Shown: positions 8,942 to 18,229, numbered from the stretch's first letter. The stretch is DNA of 64,000 nucleotides from Geopseudomonas sagittaria (GCF_900115715.1 NZ_FOXM01000005.1:1-64000), one strand, 5' to 3'. Made by a program: numbers and translations. The notes: generated from the letters alone by a model not told the origin.

Positions 8942-9862
8942 ATGGGCAAACTTGCTCTGGCTGCCAAGATCACCCACGTTCCCTCCATGTACCTGTCCGA
9001 GCTGCCCGGCCCGCGCCAGGGCTTTCGCAAGGCGGCCATCGACGGTCACATCGAGATCGCTCGCCGCTGCCGCGAGCTGAACGTGGACACCATCGTGGTG
9101 TTCGACACCCACTGGCTGGTCAACGCCAACTACCACATCAACTGCGGTGCCCACTTCAAGGGCCTGTACACCAGCAACGAGCTGCCGCACTTCATCAGCA
9201 ACATGGAGTACGAGTTCCCCGGCAACCCGGAACTGGGCCGCCTGCTGGCCGAAGAGGCCAACCGTCTGGGCGTGGAGACCATGGCCCACGACGCCACCAC
9301 CCTGGCGCCGGAGTACGGCACCCTGGTGCCGATGCGCTACATGAACGCCGACCAGCACTTCAAGGTGATCTCGGTGTCGGCGCTGTGCACCTCCCACTAC
9401 CTGGCCGACAGCGCGCGTCTCGGCTGGGCCATGCGCAAGGCGGTGGAAGAGCACTACGACGGCACCGTGGCCTTCCTCGCCAGCGGCTCGCTGTCGCACC
9501 GCTTCGCGCAGAACGGCCAGGCGCCGGAGTTCGCCACCAAGATCTGGAGCCCGTTCCTCGAGACCCTCGACCATCGGGTGATCCAGATGTGGGAAGAGGG
9601 CGACTGGGAAACCTTCTGCGCCATGCTGCCGGAGTACGCGGTCAAGGGCCACGGCGAAGGCTTCATGCACGACACCGCGATGCTGCTGGGCGCGCTGGGC
9701 TGGAGCAAGTACGACGCCAAGGCCGAGGTGATCACCCCGTACTTCGCCGCCTCCGGCACCGGGCAGATCAACGCCGTGTTCCCGGTCACCCCGCAGGACG
9801 GCTCGACCATCCCGGCGGCGCAGGCCTCCAACCCGGACTTCATCGCCGCCAGCCGCCTGTAA
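8942..9862 (+). CDS. hpaD: Homoprotocatechuate 2,3-dioxygenase (class III extradiol, LigB type)
   Basis: Opens the ring of homoprotocatechuate next to a hydroxyl group using Fe(II) and O2. The 306-residue sequence is of the LigB/class III fold: H12 in KITHVPS and H57 in VVFDTHW are the expected metal ligands, and H65 in NYHINCG is a candidate catalytic residue. ATG 8942 follows GGAG. It precedes hpaF by 12 bases. The enteric HpaD belongs to the same class, whereas some Gram-positive homoprotocatechuate dioxygenases are of the unrelated vicinal oxygen chelate type. The upstream hydroxylase that would make its substrate from 4-hydroxyphenylacetate is absent from the window. Confidence 0.95.
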   Translation: MGKLALAAKITHVPSMYLSELPGPRQGFRKAAIDGHIEIARRCRELNVDTIVVFDTHWLVNANYHINCGAHFKGLYTSNELPHFISNMEYEFPGNPELGRLLAEEANRLGVETMAHDATTLAPEYGTLVPMRYMNADQHFKVISVSALCTSHYLADSARLGWAMRKAVEEHYDGTVAFLASGSLSHRFAQNGQAPEFATKIWSPFLETLDHRVIQMWEEGDWETFCAMLPEYAVKGHGEGFMHDTAMLLGALGWSKYDAKAEVITPYFAASGTGQINAVFPVTPQDGSTIPAAQASNPDFIAASRL

Positions 9863-9874
9863 GGAGTCGCTGCC

Positions 9875-10285
9875 ATGCCTCATCTGGTTCTTTATTACAG
9901 CCCCGACATCGAGCGCGACGTCGACGTCGCCGGCCTGTGCCGCGAGCTGGCCGACTGCATGCTGGAACAGCGCGACGAGACCGGCCGCCAGGTGTTCCCC
10001 ACCGGCGGCACCCGCGTGCTGGCCTACCCGGCCGCGCACGCCGCCATCGCCGACGGCCAGGGCGACTACGGCTTCTTCTACGCCAACCTGCGCATGGGTA
10101 ACGGGCGCAGTGCGGCGGTGCACAAGCAGGTCGGCGACAGCCTGCTGGCGGTGCTGCGCGGGCGTCTCGACGGCCTGCTGGCTCAGCGCCCGATCGGCGT
10201 GACCCTGCAGATCGACGAAAGCCAGAACCAGGTCTTCGACGCCAAGCACAGCAGCCTGCACCCCCTGTTCACCAAGAATTCCTGA
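9875..10285 (+). CDS. hpaF: 5-carboxymethyl-2-hydroxymuconate delta-isomerase
   Basis: Small tautomerase-superfamily enzyme that isomerises 5-carboxymethyl-2-hydroxymuconate before decarboxylation. The 136-residue protein begins MPHLVLYYS; removal of Met exposes the catalytic N-terminal proline of the family. Typical internal segments are [17 protein letters not shown] and [23 protein letters not shown]-like strands. Length matches the enteric enzyme (about 126-136). It has an AAGGAG site at 9862-9867 and lies 7 bases before hpaH, consistent with a co-translated operon. Confidence 0.93.
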   Translation: MPHLVLYYSPDIERDVDVAGLCRELADCMLEQRDETGRQVFPTGGTRVLAYPAAHAAIADGQGDYGFFYANLRMGNGRSAAVHKQVGDSLLAVLRGRLDGLLAQRPIGVTLQIDESQNQVFDAKHSSLHPLFTKNS

Positions 10286-10292
10286 GGTTTCC

Positions 10293-11096
10293 ATGTTTGA
10301 TGCCCAACTGATCCAGCAAGCTGCCGAGCGCCTCGACGTCGCCGAGCGCACCGGCGAGCAGATCCGCCAGTTCTCCCTGGAGAACCCGGACATGACCATC
10401 GCCGATGCCTACGCCATCCAGCGCGCCTGGGTCGACAAGAAGATCGCCGGCGGCCGCAAGATGATCGGCCACAAGATCGGCCTGACCTCGCGCGCCATGC
10501 AGGTGTCCTCCAACATCACCGAGCCGGACCACGGCGTGCTGCTCGACGACATGCAGTTCGAGGAAGGCTCCGACATCCCGATGAGCCGCTTCATCGTGCC
10601 GCGCGTGGAAGTGGAGCTGGCGTTCATCCTCGGCAAGCCGCTGAGTGGCCCGAACTGCACCATCTTCGACGTGCTGGCCGCCACCGACTACGTGATTCCG
10701 GCGCTGGAGATCATCGACGCGCGCATCCACAACGTCGATCCCGAGACCGGCATCACCCGCAAGGTGTTCGATACCATCTCCGACAATGCCGCCAACGCCG
10801 GCATCGTGCTGGGTGGCCGCGCCATCCGTCCGCACGACATCGACCTGCGTCGCGTGCCGGCGATCCTCTACCGCAACGGCGTGATCGAGGAGTCCGGGGT
10901 GTCCGCCGCGGTGCTCAATCACCCGGCCAAGGGCGTAGCCTGGCTGGCCAACAAGCTGGCACCCTACGGCGTGACCCTGGAGCCCGGCCAGATCATCCTC
11001 GGCGGTTCGTTCACCCGTCCGGTGGCCGCCAAGGCTGGCGACACCTTCCATGTCGACTACGACATGCTGGGCTCCATCTCCTGCCGCTTCGTCTGA
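10293..11096 (+). CDS. hpaH: 2-oxohept-3-ene-1,7-dioate hydratase
   Basis: Adds water to 2-oxohept-4-ene-1,7-dioate to give 4-hydroxy-2-oxoheptanedioate, the HpaI substrate; a Mg-dependent hydratase of the FAH/MhpD fold. The 267-residue product contains [14 protein letters not shown], the [13 protein letters not shown] metal-site segment, [10 protein letters not shown], and [20 protein letters not shown] near the C terminus. These separate it from the HpaG paralogues. It is flanked closely by hpaF (7 bases) and hpaI (10 bases). Confidence 0.95.
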   Translation: MFDAQLIQQAAERLDVAERTGEQIRQFSLENPDMTIADAYAIQRAWVDKKIAGGRKMIGHKIGLTSRAMQVSSNITEPDHGVLLDDMQFEEGSDIPMSRFIVPRVEVELAFILGKPLSGPNCTIFDVLAATDYVIPALEIIDARIHNVDPETGITRKVFDTISDNAANAGIVLGGRAIRPHDIDLRRVPAILYRNGVIEESGVSAAVLNHPAKGVAWLANKLAPYGVTLEPGQIILGGSFTRPVAAKAGDTFHVDYDMLGSISCRFV

Positions 11097-11106
11097 GGAA
11101 TAACCG

Positions 11107-11910
11107 ATGCAGATGCCCGTCAACACCTTCAAGCAGCGCCTGAGCTCCGAGCAGCTGATCGGCCTGTGGGTCGGCCTGGCCGACCCGTACTGCGCCGAGC
11201 TGGCCGCCAACGCCGGTTTCGACTGGCTGCTGCTCGACGGCGAGCACGCGCCCAACGACCTGCGCGGGCTGCTCGGTCAGCTGCAGGCGGTGGCTCCGTA
11301 CTCGAGCCAGGCGGTGATCCGTCCGCCGATCGGCGACTCGGTGGTCATCAAGCAGCTGCTCGACATCGGCGCGCAGACCCTGCTGGTGCCGATGGTCGAG
11401 TCGGCCGAGCAGGCCGATGAGCTGGTGCGCGCCATGCACTATCCGCCCAAGGGCATCCGCGGCGTCGGTGCGGCCCTGGCGCGCGCCTCGCGCTGGAACA
11501 ACATCGCCACCTACCTGGCTGAGGCCGACGAGCAGATGTGCCTGCTGGTCCAGGTGGAAAGCCTCAAGGGCCTCGAGAACCTCGACGCCATCGCTGCGGT
11601 CGACGGCGTTGACGGCGTGTTCATCGGTCCGGCCGACCTGTCGGCGGCCATGGGCCATCGCGGCAATCCGGGTCACCCGGACGTGCAGGCGGCCATCGAG
11701 GGCGCCATCGCGCGCATCCGCAAGGCCGGCAAGGCCGCCGGCATTCTTTCTGCCGACGAGAAGCTGGCCCGCCGCTATCTGGAACTGGGCTGCGCCTTCG
11801 TCGCCGTGGGCGTCGACACCAGCCTGCTGATGCGCTCGCTCAAGGCCCTGGCCGCCAACTTCAAGGGTACTGCACCGGCGCCGGCCGCCGGCGGCAGCAG
11901 CGTCTACTGA
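11107..11910 (+). CDS. hpaI: 4-hydroxy-2-oxoheptanedioate aldolase
   Basis: Class II pyruvate aldolase that splits 4-hydroxy-2-oxoheptanedioate into pyruvate and succinate semialdehyde. The 267 residues show the HpcH/HpaI signatures: [12 protein letters not shown] with catalytic His47, [10 protein letters not shown] with the substrate-binding Arg, [14 protein letters not shown] with a metal-binding Glu, and [17 protein letters not shown] with a metal-binding Asp. Two in-frame ATGs (11107 and 11113) are possible starts. The gene is followed after 21 bases by a semialdehyde dehydrogenase able to take its product. Confidence 0.95.
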   Translation: MQMPVNTFKQRLSSEQLIGLWVGLADPYCAELAANAGFDWLLLDGEHAPNDLRGLLGQLQAVAPYSSQAVIRPPIGDSVVIKQLLDIGAQTLLVPMVESAEQADELVRAMHYPPKGIRGVGAALARASRWNNIATYLAEADEQMCLLVQVESLKGLENLDAIAAVDGVDGVFIGPADLSAAMGHRGNPGHPDVQAAIEGAIARIRKAGKAAGILSADEKLARRYLELGCAFVAVGVDTSLLMRSLKALAANFKGTAPAPAAGGSSVY

Positions 11911-11931
11911 TTTCCTTTCGAGAGATTCGTC

Positions 11932-13386
11932 ATGCAACTGACCGATAACACCCTGCTGCGCACCCAGGCCTTCATCGGCGGCCAGTGGGTCGACGCCGAC
12001 GACGGCGCCACCTTCGCGGTGACCAACCCGGCCGACCTGTCGCCGATCTGCAGCGTCGCCTCCGTGGGCGCCGCCGAGACCGAGCGCGCCATCGCCGCTG
12101 CCGAGGCTGCCCTGCCGGCCTGGCGCGAGAAGACCGCCAAGGAGCGCTCGGCGTTGCTGCGCAAGTGGTTCGAGCTGATCATGGCCAACCAGGAAGACCT
12201 GGCCCGCCTGCTCAGCTGGGAACAGGGCAAGCCGCTGACCGAGAGCCGCGGCGAGATCGCCTACGGCGCCAGCTTCATCGAGTGGTTCGCCGAGGAAGCC
12301 AAGCGCATCTACGGTGACGTGATCCCCCACGACAAGCAGGGCCGCCGCCTGGTGGTGATCAAGCAGCCGATCGGCGTGGTCGCGGCGATCACCCCGTGGA
12401 ACTTCCCCAACGCGATGATCACCCGCAAGGCCGGACCGGCGCTGGCCGCCGGCTGCACCATCGTCATCAAGCCGGCCTCGGAGACCCCGCTGTCGGCGCT
12501 GGCGCTGGCCGAGCTGGCCGTGCGTGCCGGCATCCCGGCCGGCGTGGTCAACGTGGTCACCGGCAACGCCCGCGCCATCGGCGGCGAGCTGACCCGCAAC
12601 CCGAGCGTGCGCAAGCTGTCGTTCACCGGCTCCACCGGCATCGGCAAGATGCTGATGGCGCAGTGCGCCGACACCATGAAGAAGGTCAGCATGGAGCTGG
12701 GCGGCAACGCGCCGTTCATCGTTTTCGACGACGCCAACCTCGACGCCGCCGTCGCCGGCGCCATGGCCTCCAAATACCGCAACAGCGGGCAGACCTGCGT
12801 GTGCACCAACCGCATCCTGGTGCAGGACGGCGTCTACGACGAGTTCGCCAAGCGTCTGGTGGCCGCGGTCAACGCCCTCAAGGTCGCCCCGGCCGGCGAG
12901 GCCGGTGCCGAGCAGGGCCCGCTGATCAACGCCAAGGCGGTAGCCAAGGTCGAAGAGCACATCGCCGACGCCGTGGCCAAGGGCGCCAAGGTGCTGGCCG
13001 GCGGCAAGCCGCACGCCCTCGGCGGCAGCTTCTTCGAGCCGACCGTGCTTGGCGAGGTGACCGCGGATATGCTGGTGGCGCGCGACGAGACCTTCGGTCC
13101 GCTGGCGCCGATCTTCCGCTTCAAGACCGAAGCCGAGGCCATCCACATGGCCAACGACACCGAGTTCGGCCTGGCCTCCTACCTGTATACCCGCGACCTG
13201 GGCCGCGCCTGGCGCGTCAGCGAGGCGCTGGAGTACGGCATGGTGGGCGTCAATGAGGGTATCATCTCCACCGAGATTGCTCCGTTCGGCGGCATCAAGG
13301 AGTCCGGTACCGGCCGTGAAGGCTCGCACTACGGCATCGACGACTACGTCGAGCTGAAGTACATGTGCCTGGGTATCGGCGGCTGA
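11932..13386 (+). CDS. Succinate-semialdehyde dehydrogenase (GabD family)
   Basis: Oxidises succinate semialdehyde, released by HpaI, to succinate, feeding the TCA cycle. The 484-residue protein carries TPWNFPNAMITRK, FTGSTGIGK, general base E255 in MELGGNAPF, nucleophile C289 in SGQTCVCTN and ETFGPL. The double-cysteine CVC and the segment around it are typical of GabD-type enzymes. Many hpa clusters rely on an unlinked gabD or sad gene; here a dedicated copy is built into the operon. It is 27-35% GC-third-position-typical in appearance with its neighbours by eye and shows no sign of separate origin; cofactor preference (NAD or NADP) is not decided. Confidence 0.9.
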   Translation: MQLTDNTLLRTQAFIGGQWVDADDGATFAVTNPADLSPICSVASVGAAETERAIAAAEAALPAWREKTAKERSALLRKWFELIMANQEDLARLLSWEQGKPLTESRGEIAYGASFIEWFAEEAKRIYGDVIPHDKQGRRLVVIKQPIGVVAAITPWNFPNAMITRKAGPALAAGCTIVIKPASETPLSALALAELAVRAGIPAGVVNVVTGNARAIGGELTRNPSVRKLSFTGSTGIGKMLMAQCADTMKKVSMELGGNAPFIVFDDANLDAAVAGAMASKYRNSGQTCVCTNRILVQDGVYDEFAKRLVAAVNALKVAPAGEAGAEQGPLINAKAVAKVEEHIADAVAKGAKVLAGGKPHALGGSFFEPTVLGEVTADMLVARDETFGPLAPIFRFKTEAEAIHMANDTEFGLASYLYTRDLGRAWRVSEALEYGMVGVNEGIISTEIAPFGGIKESGTGREGSHYGIDDYVELKYMCLGIGG

Positions 13387-13464
13387 GTGCGCCACCGCCT
13401 TCTGTGGTAAAGCATGGCGCCGCTCCGGATGGGGCGTCGTCGTGTTCGTTTGCGTAGGAACATC

Positions 13465-13929
13465 ATGGCCTCCATGCCCAAGCAAGACCCCTCACTGACC
13501 CTGGCCCTGTTGCAGGCGCGCGAAGCGGCGATGAGCTTCTTCCGGCCGTTGCTCAACCAGTACGAACTGACCGAGCAGCAGTGGCGGGTGATCCGCATCC
13601 TCAGCCAGTACCCGCAGGGCGAACTGGAAAGTCACCAGTTGGCCGAGATGGCCTGCATCCTGCGCCCGAGCATGACCGGCGTGCTGATGCGCCTCGAGCG
13701 TGACGGCCTGGTGCGCCGCTGGAAGCCGGCCAGCGACCAGCGCCGCCTGTGCGTCAGCCTGACCCCCAAGGGTGCCGAGCTGTTCGAGGAAATGAGCGGC
13801 GAGATGAGCCGCCAGTACAAGGAAATCCAGCGCCAGTTCGGCCCGGAGAACTTCCAGACCCTGATGCGTCTGCTCCAGGAGCTGGGCAAGATCAGCCCCG
13901 GCGCGCAGCCCGGCCGCAAGAGCGCCTGA
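13465..13929 (+). CDS. hpaR: HpaR-like MarR-family repressor
   Basis: Winged-helix dimeric regulator; HpaR of enteric bacteria represses the meta-cleavage operon and is relieved by aromatic pathway acids. The product from ATG 13465 is 154 residues, MASMPKQDPSLTLALLQAREAA onward, with the MarR recognition region LAEMACILRPSMTGVLMRL and the wing DQRRLCVSLTPKG. The longer frame from 13414 is disfavoured because AGGAA (13456-13460) sits just before 13465. It is the last pathway-specific gene of the operon, so it would be co-expressed with the enzymes and close a feedback loop on the palindromes at 5667-5700. Confidence 0.9.
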   Translation: MASMPKQDPSLTLALLQAREAAMSFFRPLLNQYELTEQQWRVIRILSQYPQGELESHQLAEMACILRPSMTGVLMRLERDGLVRRWKPASDQRRLCVSLTPKGAELFEEMSGEMSRQYKEIQRQFGPENFQTLMRLLQELGKISPGAQPGRKSA

Positions 13930-14103
13930 GACGACCGAGCTTGCCACCCCATCCGCTTCGGCGGATCACGCCTGTGTTGCCGGTGATTGCCCTGCGGCGA
14001 TTGCCTCGGCGGGCGCCTGCCTGCTAGCTTCCCGTGCCAGAGCGGCCCGCGCCGGTCGCGGTGCTCGACGCCCGAAAACAACAAATCACCTGCGAGGTGC
14101 CCG

Positions 14104-14538
14104 ATGCTGCGTAACCAACTCACCCTGTCTCTGGATCTGGCCCTGTCGGCCATGTCTGCCGCGCTCGCCGAGGCGCGCACGCTCGGCGTGCGCGTCAGCG
14201 TGTCGATCGTCGATGCCAGCGGCCAGCTGATCCACCTGGCGCACATGGACGGCGCCCCGGCGCCGAGCCGCGACATCGCCCACGACAAGGCCTGGACCGC
14301 CGCCGGCTTCGGCCTCGCTACCAGCGCCTGGGAAGAGCGCCTGGCCAGCATGCCGGCCAGCGTGCGCGATGGCCTGATGCAGCGTCCGCGCCTGGCGCTG
14401 TTCGGCGGCGGCGTGCCGGTCAAGGTCGAGGGCAGCGTGGTCGGCGCCATCGGCGTATCCGGGGCCTCGGCCGAGCAGGACGAGCAGTGCGCCCAGGCGG
14501 GCGTCAACGCCATCCTCGCGGCGCTGAATCAGGCGTAA
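14104..14538 (+). CDS. GlcG/HbpS-like (DUF336) protein
   Basis: Small alpha/beta protein of the GlcG/HbpS family; some members bind haem and others accompany oxidative catabolic operons, but no general function is established. From ATG 14104 the product is 144 residues and includes VSIVDASGQLIHLAHMDGA, a DIAHDKAWTAA helix and GGGVPVKVEGSVVGAIGVSGA, all characteristic. A GAGGTG site lies 7 bases upstream, excluding the longer frame from 13987. It follows hpaR by 174 bases on the same strand, so membership in the hpa transcript is possible but unproven. There is no signal peptide. Confidence 0.85.
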   Translation: MLRNQLTLSLDLALSAMSAALAEARTLGVRVSVSIVDASGQLIHLAHMDGAPAPSRDIAHDKAWTAAGFGLATSAWEERLASMPASVRDGLMQRPRLALFGGGVPVKVEGSVVGAIGVSGASAEQDEQCAQAGVNAILAALNQA

Positions 14539-14557
14539 GCAGCGAGCCCATCGACGG

Positions 14558-14860
14558 CTGTTGTGGGAGGCCCGACCTCGGGGCGAAGCTCTTGTCCTGG
14601 GAGCGGGCCTGCGGCCCGCCTCGCCGCGAGGTCGCGCCTCCTACAGGCTCGGTGTGAGCTCTGCTGTTGTGGGAGGCCCGACCTCGGGGCGAAGCTGTTG
14701 TCCTGGGAGCGGGCCTGCGGCCCGCCTCGCCGCGAGGTCGCGCCTCCTACAGGTTCGGTGTGGGCTCTGCTGTTGTGGGAGGCCCGACCTCGGGCGAAGC
14801 TCTTGTCCTCGGAGCGGGCCTGCGGCCCGCCTCGCTGCGAGTTCGGGGCATCTGCAGGGG
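14558..14860. repeat. Tandem array of three 106-base REP-like units
   Basis: The sequence CTGTTGTGGGAGGCCCGACC recurs at 14558, 14664 and 14770, giving a strict 106-base period; the third unit is slightly diverged and has lost a G after CCTCGGG. Each unit is itself an inverted repeat: GGGAGGCCCGACCTCG pairs with CGAGGTCGCGCCTCC around an inner GCGGGCCTGCGGCCCGC palindrome. Single relatives occur at 16773, 23131, 40045 and 52053. The array lies between two convergent genes. Confidence 0.93.
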
Positions 14861-14876
14861 ACCATCGGGCAGCCCC

Positions 14877-16661
14877 TCACTTCTGCTCGCTCTGCGGCGT
14901 GACCCGCAAAATCTCCTCCACCGTGGTCTGTCCGCTGGCGATCTTCTGCGCGCCGGACAGGCGCAGGCTGCGCATGCCTTCCTTGAACGCCTGGCGGCGC
15001 AGGGCGGGCAGGTCGGTGTCGGCATGGATGTGCTGCTTGACGCTTTCCGATAGCAGCAGGATCTCGTACACCCCGGCGCGGCCACGGTAGCCGGTGTCAC
15101 GGCACTCGGTGCAGCCCACCGCGCGCATGGCGCTGGCCGGTGGCGGCGCATTCCACGGCCGGGTCAGCTCCTGCCAGTCGGCGGCGTCGATGGCGTGCGG
15201 CGCCTTGCAGTGCGGGCACAGGGTGCGCACCAGGCGCTGGGCCATCACGCCGAGCACGGTGGCCTTGATCAGGTAGTGCGGCACGCCCAGCTCGAGCAGA
15301 CGGGTGATCGCGCTGGGTGCGTCGTTGGTGTGCAGGGTGGACAGCACCAGGTGGCCGGTCAGCGCCGCCTGGATGGCCATCTCGGCGGTCTCCAGGTCGC
15401 GGATCTCGCCGACCATGATGATGTCCGGGTCCTGGCGCATCAGCGCGCGCACGCCGCTGGCGAAGCTCAGCTCGATGTTGTGCTGCACCTGCATCTGGTT
15501 GAACGCCGGCTCGATCATCTCGATCGGGTCCTCGATGGTGCAGACGTTCACCTCCTCGGTCGCCAGCTGCTTGAGGGTGGTGTACAGCGTGGTGGTCTTG
15601 CCCGAGCCGGTCGGCCCGGTGACCAGGATGATGCCGTTGGGCTGGCCGGTCATGCTGCGCCAGCGCTTGAGATCGTCGGCGGAGAAGCCCAGCTGGTCGA
15701 AACCCTTGAGCAGCACCTCGGGATCGAAGATGCGCATCACCAGCTTCTCGCCGAAGGCGGTGGGCAGGGTCGACAGGCGCAGCTCGATCTCGCCGCCGTC
15801 CGGGGCCTTGGTCTTCACCCGGCCGTCCTGCGGCTTGCGCTTCTCGGCGACGTTCATCCGCCCGAGGCTCTTCAGCCGGCTGACGATGGCCACGGTGACC
15901 TGCGCCGGGAACTGGTAGACGTTGTGCAGCACGCCGTCGATGCGAAAGCGCACGGTGCCCTGCTCGCGGCGCGGCTCGATGTGGATGTCGCTGGCGCGCT
16001 GCTGGAAGGCGTACTGGAACAGCCAGTCGACGATGGTGACGATGTGCGCGTCGTTGGCATCCGGCTCCTGGTCCGCCGCGCCCAGGTTGAGCAGCTGCTC
16101 GAAGTTGCCGACGCCGCTGATCTTCTGCTCGCTGCTCGAGGCGCCGCTGACCGAACGGGCCAGCCGGTAGAACTCGGTGGTGAAGCGCTGGATGTCCGCC
16201 GGGTTGGCCACCACCCGCTTGATCGGCCGCTTGAGCACGTGGGTGAGGTTGGCTTCCCAGCTGCTGACGAACGGTTGCGCGCTGGCGATGGTCACCGCCT
16301 CGCTGCTCACCGCCACGGCGAGGATCTTGTGGCGCTGGGCGAAGGCGTAGGACATCAGCGGGGTGACCGCGGCGACGTCGATCTTCAGCGGGTCGATGCG
16401 CAGGTAGGGCTGCTGGGCGGCGGCTGCCAGCCACTGGGTGAGGGTTTCCAGGTCCAGCTTGCGGCCGGGATGGGCGCGGTCGTCGAGCTGCTGGGCGGCG
16501 AGAAACTCCAGCGGATGCTGCTGGGTGTCCAGCGAGCTGCGGCGGATCGCCAGGCACTGCTCGGCGCTGTCCTGCTCGAGGCGGCCCTGGCTGACCAGTT
16601 CGCGCAGCAGGTCGTTGAGGTCGATCCAGCGATCCTGGGCGGGGGTGGACAAGGCGGTCAT
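14877..16661 (-). CDS. GspE/PulE/PilB-type secretion ATPase, orphan
   Basis: Hexameric ATPase of the type that powers type II secretion or type IV pilus assembly. From ATG 16661 (preceded by GAGGAA) it encodes 594 residues: an N-terminal MshE/PilB-like domain (about 20-165), the catalytic domain with RASDIHIEP (222-230), Walker A GPTGSGKTT (349-357), an Asp box, Walker B region MVGEIRD and a zinc-binding four-cysteine element (CPHC and CTEC). The frame is open further upstream, but that extension overlaps the CYTH-CHAD gene and a REP element. No gspF, pseudopilin or secretin gene is nearby, so its partners must be elsewhere or it has another role. As recalled, P. aeruginosa has an ATPase gene in the same neighbourhood. 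Confidence 0.9.
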   Translation of the reverse strand: MTALSTPAQDRWIDLNDLLRELVSQGRLEQDSAEQCLAIRRSSLDTQQHPLEFLAAQQLDDRAHPGRKLDLETLTQWLAAAAQQPYLRIDPLKIDVAAVTPLMSYAFAQRHKILAVAVSSEAVTIASAQPFVSSWEANLTHVLKRPIKRVVANPADIQRFTTEFYRLARSVSGASSSEQKISGVGNFEQLLNLGAADQEPDANDAHIVTIVDWLFQYAFQQRASDIHIEPRREQGTVRFRIDGVLHNVYQFPAQVTVAIVSRLKSLGRMNVAEKRKPQDGRVKTKAPDGGEIELRLSTLPTAFGEKLVMRIFDPEVLLKGFDQLGFSADDLKRWRSMTGQPNGIILVTGPTGSGKTTTLYTTLKQLATEEVNVCTIEDPIEMIEPAFNQMQVQHNIELSFASGVRALMRQDPDIIMVGEIRDLETAEMAIQAALTGHLVLSTLHTNDAPSAITRLLELGVPHYLIKATVLGVMAQRLVRTLCPHCKAPHAIDAADWQELTRPWNAPPPASAMRAVGCTECRDTGYRGRAGVYEILLLSESVKQHIHADTDLPALRRQAFKEGMRSLRLSGAQKIASGQTTVEEILRVTPQSEQK

Positions 16662-16772
16662 GGGGTTCCTCGGGCAAGCGGTTGGCGCGAGGGGCAAGCT
16701 TGCCGGGAAATCGCCGGGCTGTCGCCGGGGTGGGTCATGTTTCGGATCGATGAGGGTTCCCACCGCGGACCT

Positions 16773-16857
16773 GCAGGAGGCGCGACCTCGCGGCGACGCG
16801 GGCCGCTGGCCCGCCAACAGGGCAACGGCTTCGCCCCGAGGTCGGGCCTCCCACAGG
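16773..16857. repeat. Single REP-like element
   Basis: GCAGGAGGCGCGACCTCGCG at the left is complementary to the right end CCGAGGTCGGGCCTCCCAC, with an inner GCGGGCC/GGCCCGC pairing. It is an inverted copy of the 106-base array unit, placed between the CYTH-CHAD gene and the ATPase gene. Confidence 0.85.
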
Positions 16858-16864
16858 GCGGGGC

Positions 16865-18229
16865 TTACTTCAGCGCCTTCCAGCCCTTGGTCATGAACAC
16901 GGTCAGCGCCTGGGCGGTGCGCGTGGCCAGCAGCTCTTCCTCGCCGAGCGGGCGGTTGGCCAGTTCGGCCAGCTTGTTCAGCTCGCCATACAGGCGGTCG
17001 GCCTCGGGAATCTCCAGCACGCTGCGCGCCAGGCGCAGCCAGACCAGCATGCGCTCCAGGCGCGGCAGCTGTTCGGCGAGGTCTTCCGGCTGGCGCTGGT
17101 AGCGGTCCAGCTGCAGGGCGGCGGCCTCCTCGGTGAGGAAGCGCTGCAGCCAGCGGCCGATGCCGGCGGCACCGATGCGCGCGCCGCGCTCGTTGCGCTT
17201 TTCCGTCCAGGCGCGGGTCAGCAGCCAGCGCGAGGCCTGCAGGGAGAACAGCCCCCAGCGCGGATCGCTCAGCTCCTCGGCGAACTGCTCGGGGGTGGCC
17301 TGGCGCACGCTGTCGTCGTCCTGGCCGGCCTGCACGTGCGGACGCCAGTCTTCGAGCAGGGCATCCAGCGCCTCGCGCAGCTCGCGCGAGCTGGCGCGCG
17401 GCGCGGCCTGGCCGAGGCTGCCGAGCAGGGCGCGCAGGTCGATCAGCTGTTGCAGCCACTGCTCGAGCAGTTTCCAGTGGCCGTTGAAGCGGTACTGCTC
17501 GGCGAGGCGCTGGCTGTTGCCGAGCAGCTGCCAGGCCAGCGCGGCGAAGGCGTCGTCGAGCGGCATGGCGGCGTCGAGCTGCGGCTCCGGCAGGCTCAGG
17601 CTGTAGCAGGTCGGGTCGAACAGGCGGTAGCCGCGCTCGGCCTTGCTGATGTCGCAGGGCATCAGCGGCAGGGTGGCGGCCAGCTCGATGGCCAGCTCGA
17701 GCAGCGCGGCGGGGTCACCCTCGCGCAGTTCCAGCTCCAGCTCGCAGATTTCCTCGCTCTGCTTGCCGGCGGTGACCTTGCCCAGATCCAGCGCCGCCTC
17801 GATCACCACCTTGGCCTTGCCGCGGCCCCAGGCGATCTCGGCCTTGTCGCGGAGGAAGTCGGTGGTGAAGATCGGCTTGAGGGTCTTCTTGTCCAGCTCG
17901 GCCAGTTCGGCCGGCCAGCATTCGGCGGTGAGCTTCTTCAGGTCCAGCTTGTTCTTGTCCAGCGGCCAGTCCCACTCGTTGCGCTCGGACAGCCCGGCGA
18001 CGCTCTGCCCGCGGCCCTTGAGGGTCTGGATGTACTGCTCGCCGTCGCGGCGCAGGCGCAGGGCGACCCTGGCCTGGGCCAGGTCGCGCTCCGGGGTGTC
18101 GAAGTACTGGTTGAACAGCTCGGACTGTTGCCAGCCGCTCTTGTTGCGCTTCTTCAGCAGCGGGTGCTCGCGCAGCGCGGCGAGGGTGGCGCGACTGGCG
18201 CGCAGCTTGATTTCGGTTTCTTTGACCAT
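16865..18229 (-). CDS. CYTH-CHAD domain protein (inorganic triphosphatase family)
   Basis: Relative of E. coli YgiF, a metal-dependent inorganic triphosphatase. The 454 residues comprise an N-terminal CYTH tunnel domain (1 to about 200) with the EIKLRA motif, YFDTPERDLAQARVALRLRR and acidic strands, and a helical CHAD domain (about 210-450) of the kind that binds inorganic polyphosphate. It diverges from the DUF47 and Pit genes across 113 bases and is followed on its own strand by the ATPase gene. The setting with phosphate uptake genes supports a role in short-chain polyphosphate or triphosphate turnover, which is inference for this organism. Confidence 0.9.
   Translation of the reverse strand: MVKETEIKLRASRATLAALREHPLLKKRNKSGWQQSELFNQYFDTPERDLAQARVALRLRRDGEQYIQTLKGRGQSVAGLSERNEWDWPLDKNKLDLKKLTAECWPAELAELDKKTLKPIFTTDFLRDKAEIAWGRGKAKVVIEAALDLGKVTAGKQSEEICELELELREGDPAALLELAIELAATLPLMPCDISKAERGYRLFDPTCYSLSLPEPQLDAAMPLDDAFAALAWQLLGNSQRLAEQYRFNGHWKLLEQWLQQLIDLRALLGSLGQAAPRASSRELREALDALLEDWRPHVQAGQDDDSVRQATPEQFAEELSDPRWGLFSLQASRWLLTRAWTEKRNERGARIGAAGIGRWLQRFLTEEAAALQLDRYQRQPEDLAEQLPRLERMLVWLRLARSVLEIPEADRLYGELNKLAELANRPLGEEELLATRTAQALTVFMTKGWKALK

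Noticed and set aside
11011-13485. Open frame of 824 codons on the minus strand opposite hpaI and SSADH
   Set aside because: Shadow of genes on the other strand; no ribosome site or recognisable domain.
14558-14860. CRISPR-like regularly spaced repeats
   Set aside because: The 106-base units are contiguous without variable spacers and are internally palindromic; no cas genes are nearby. It is a tandem REP array.
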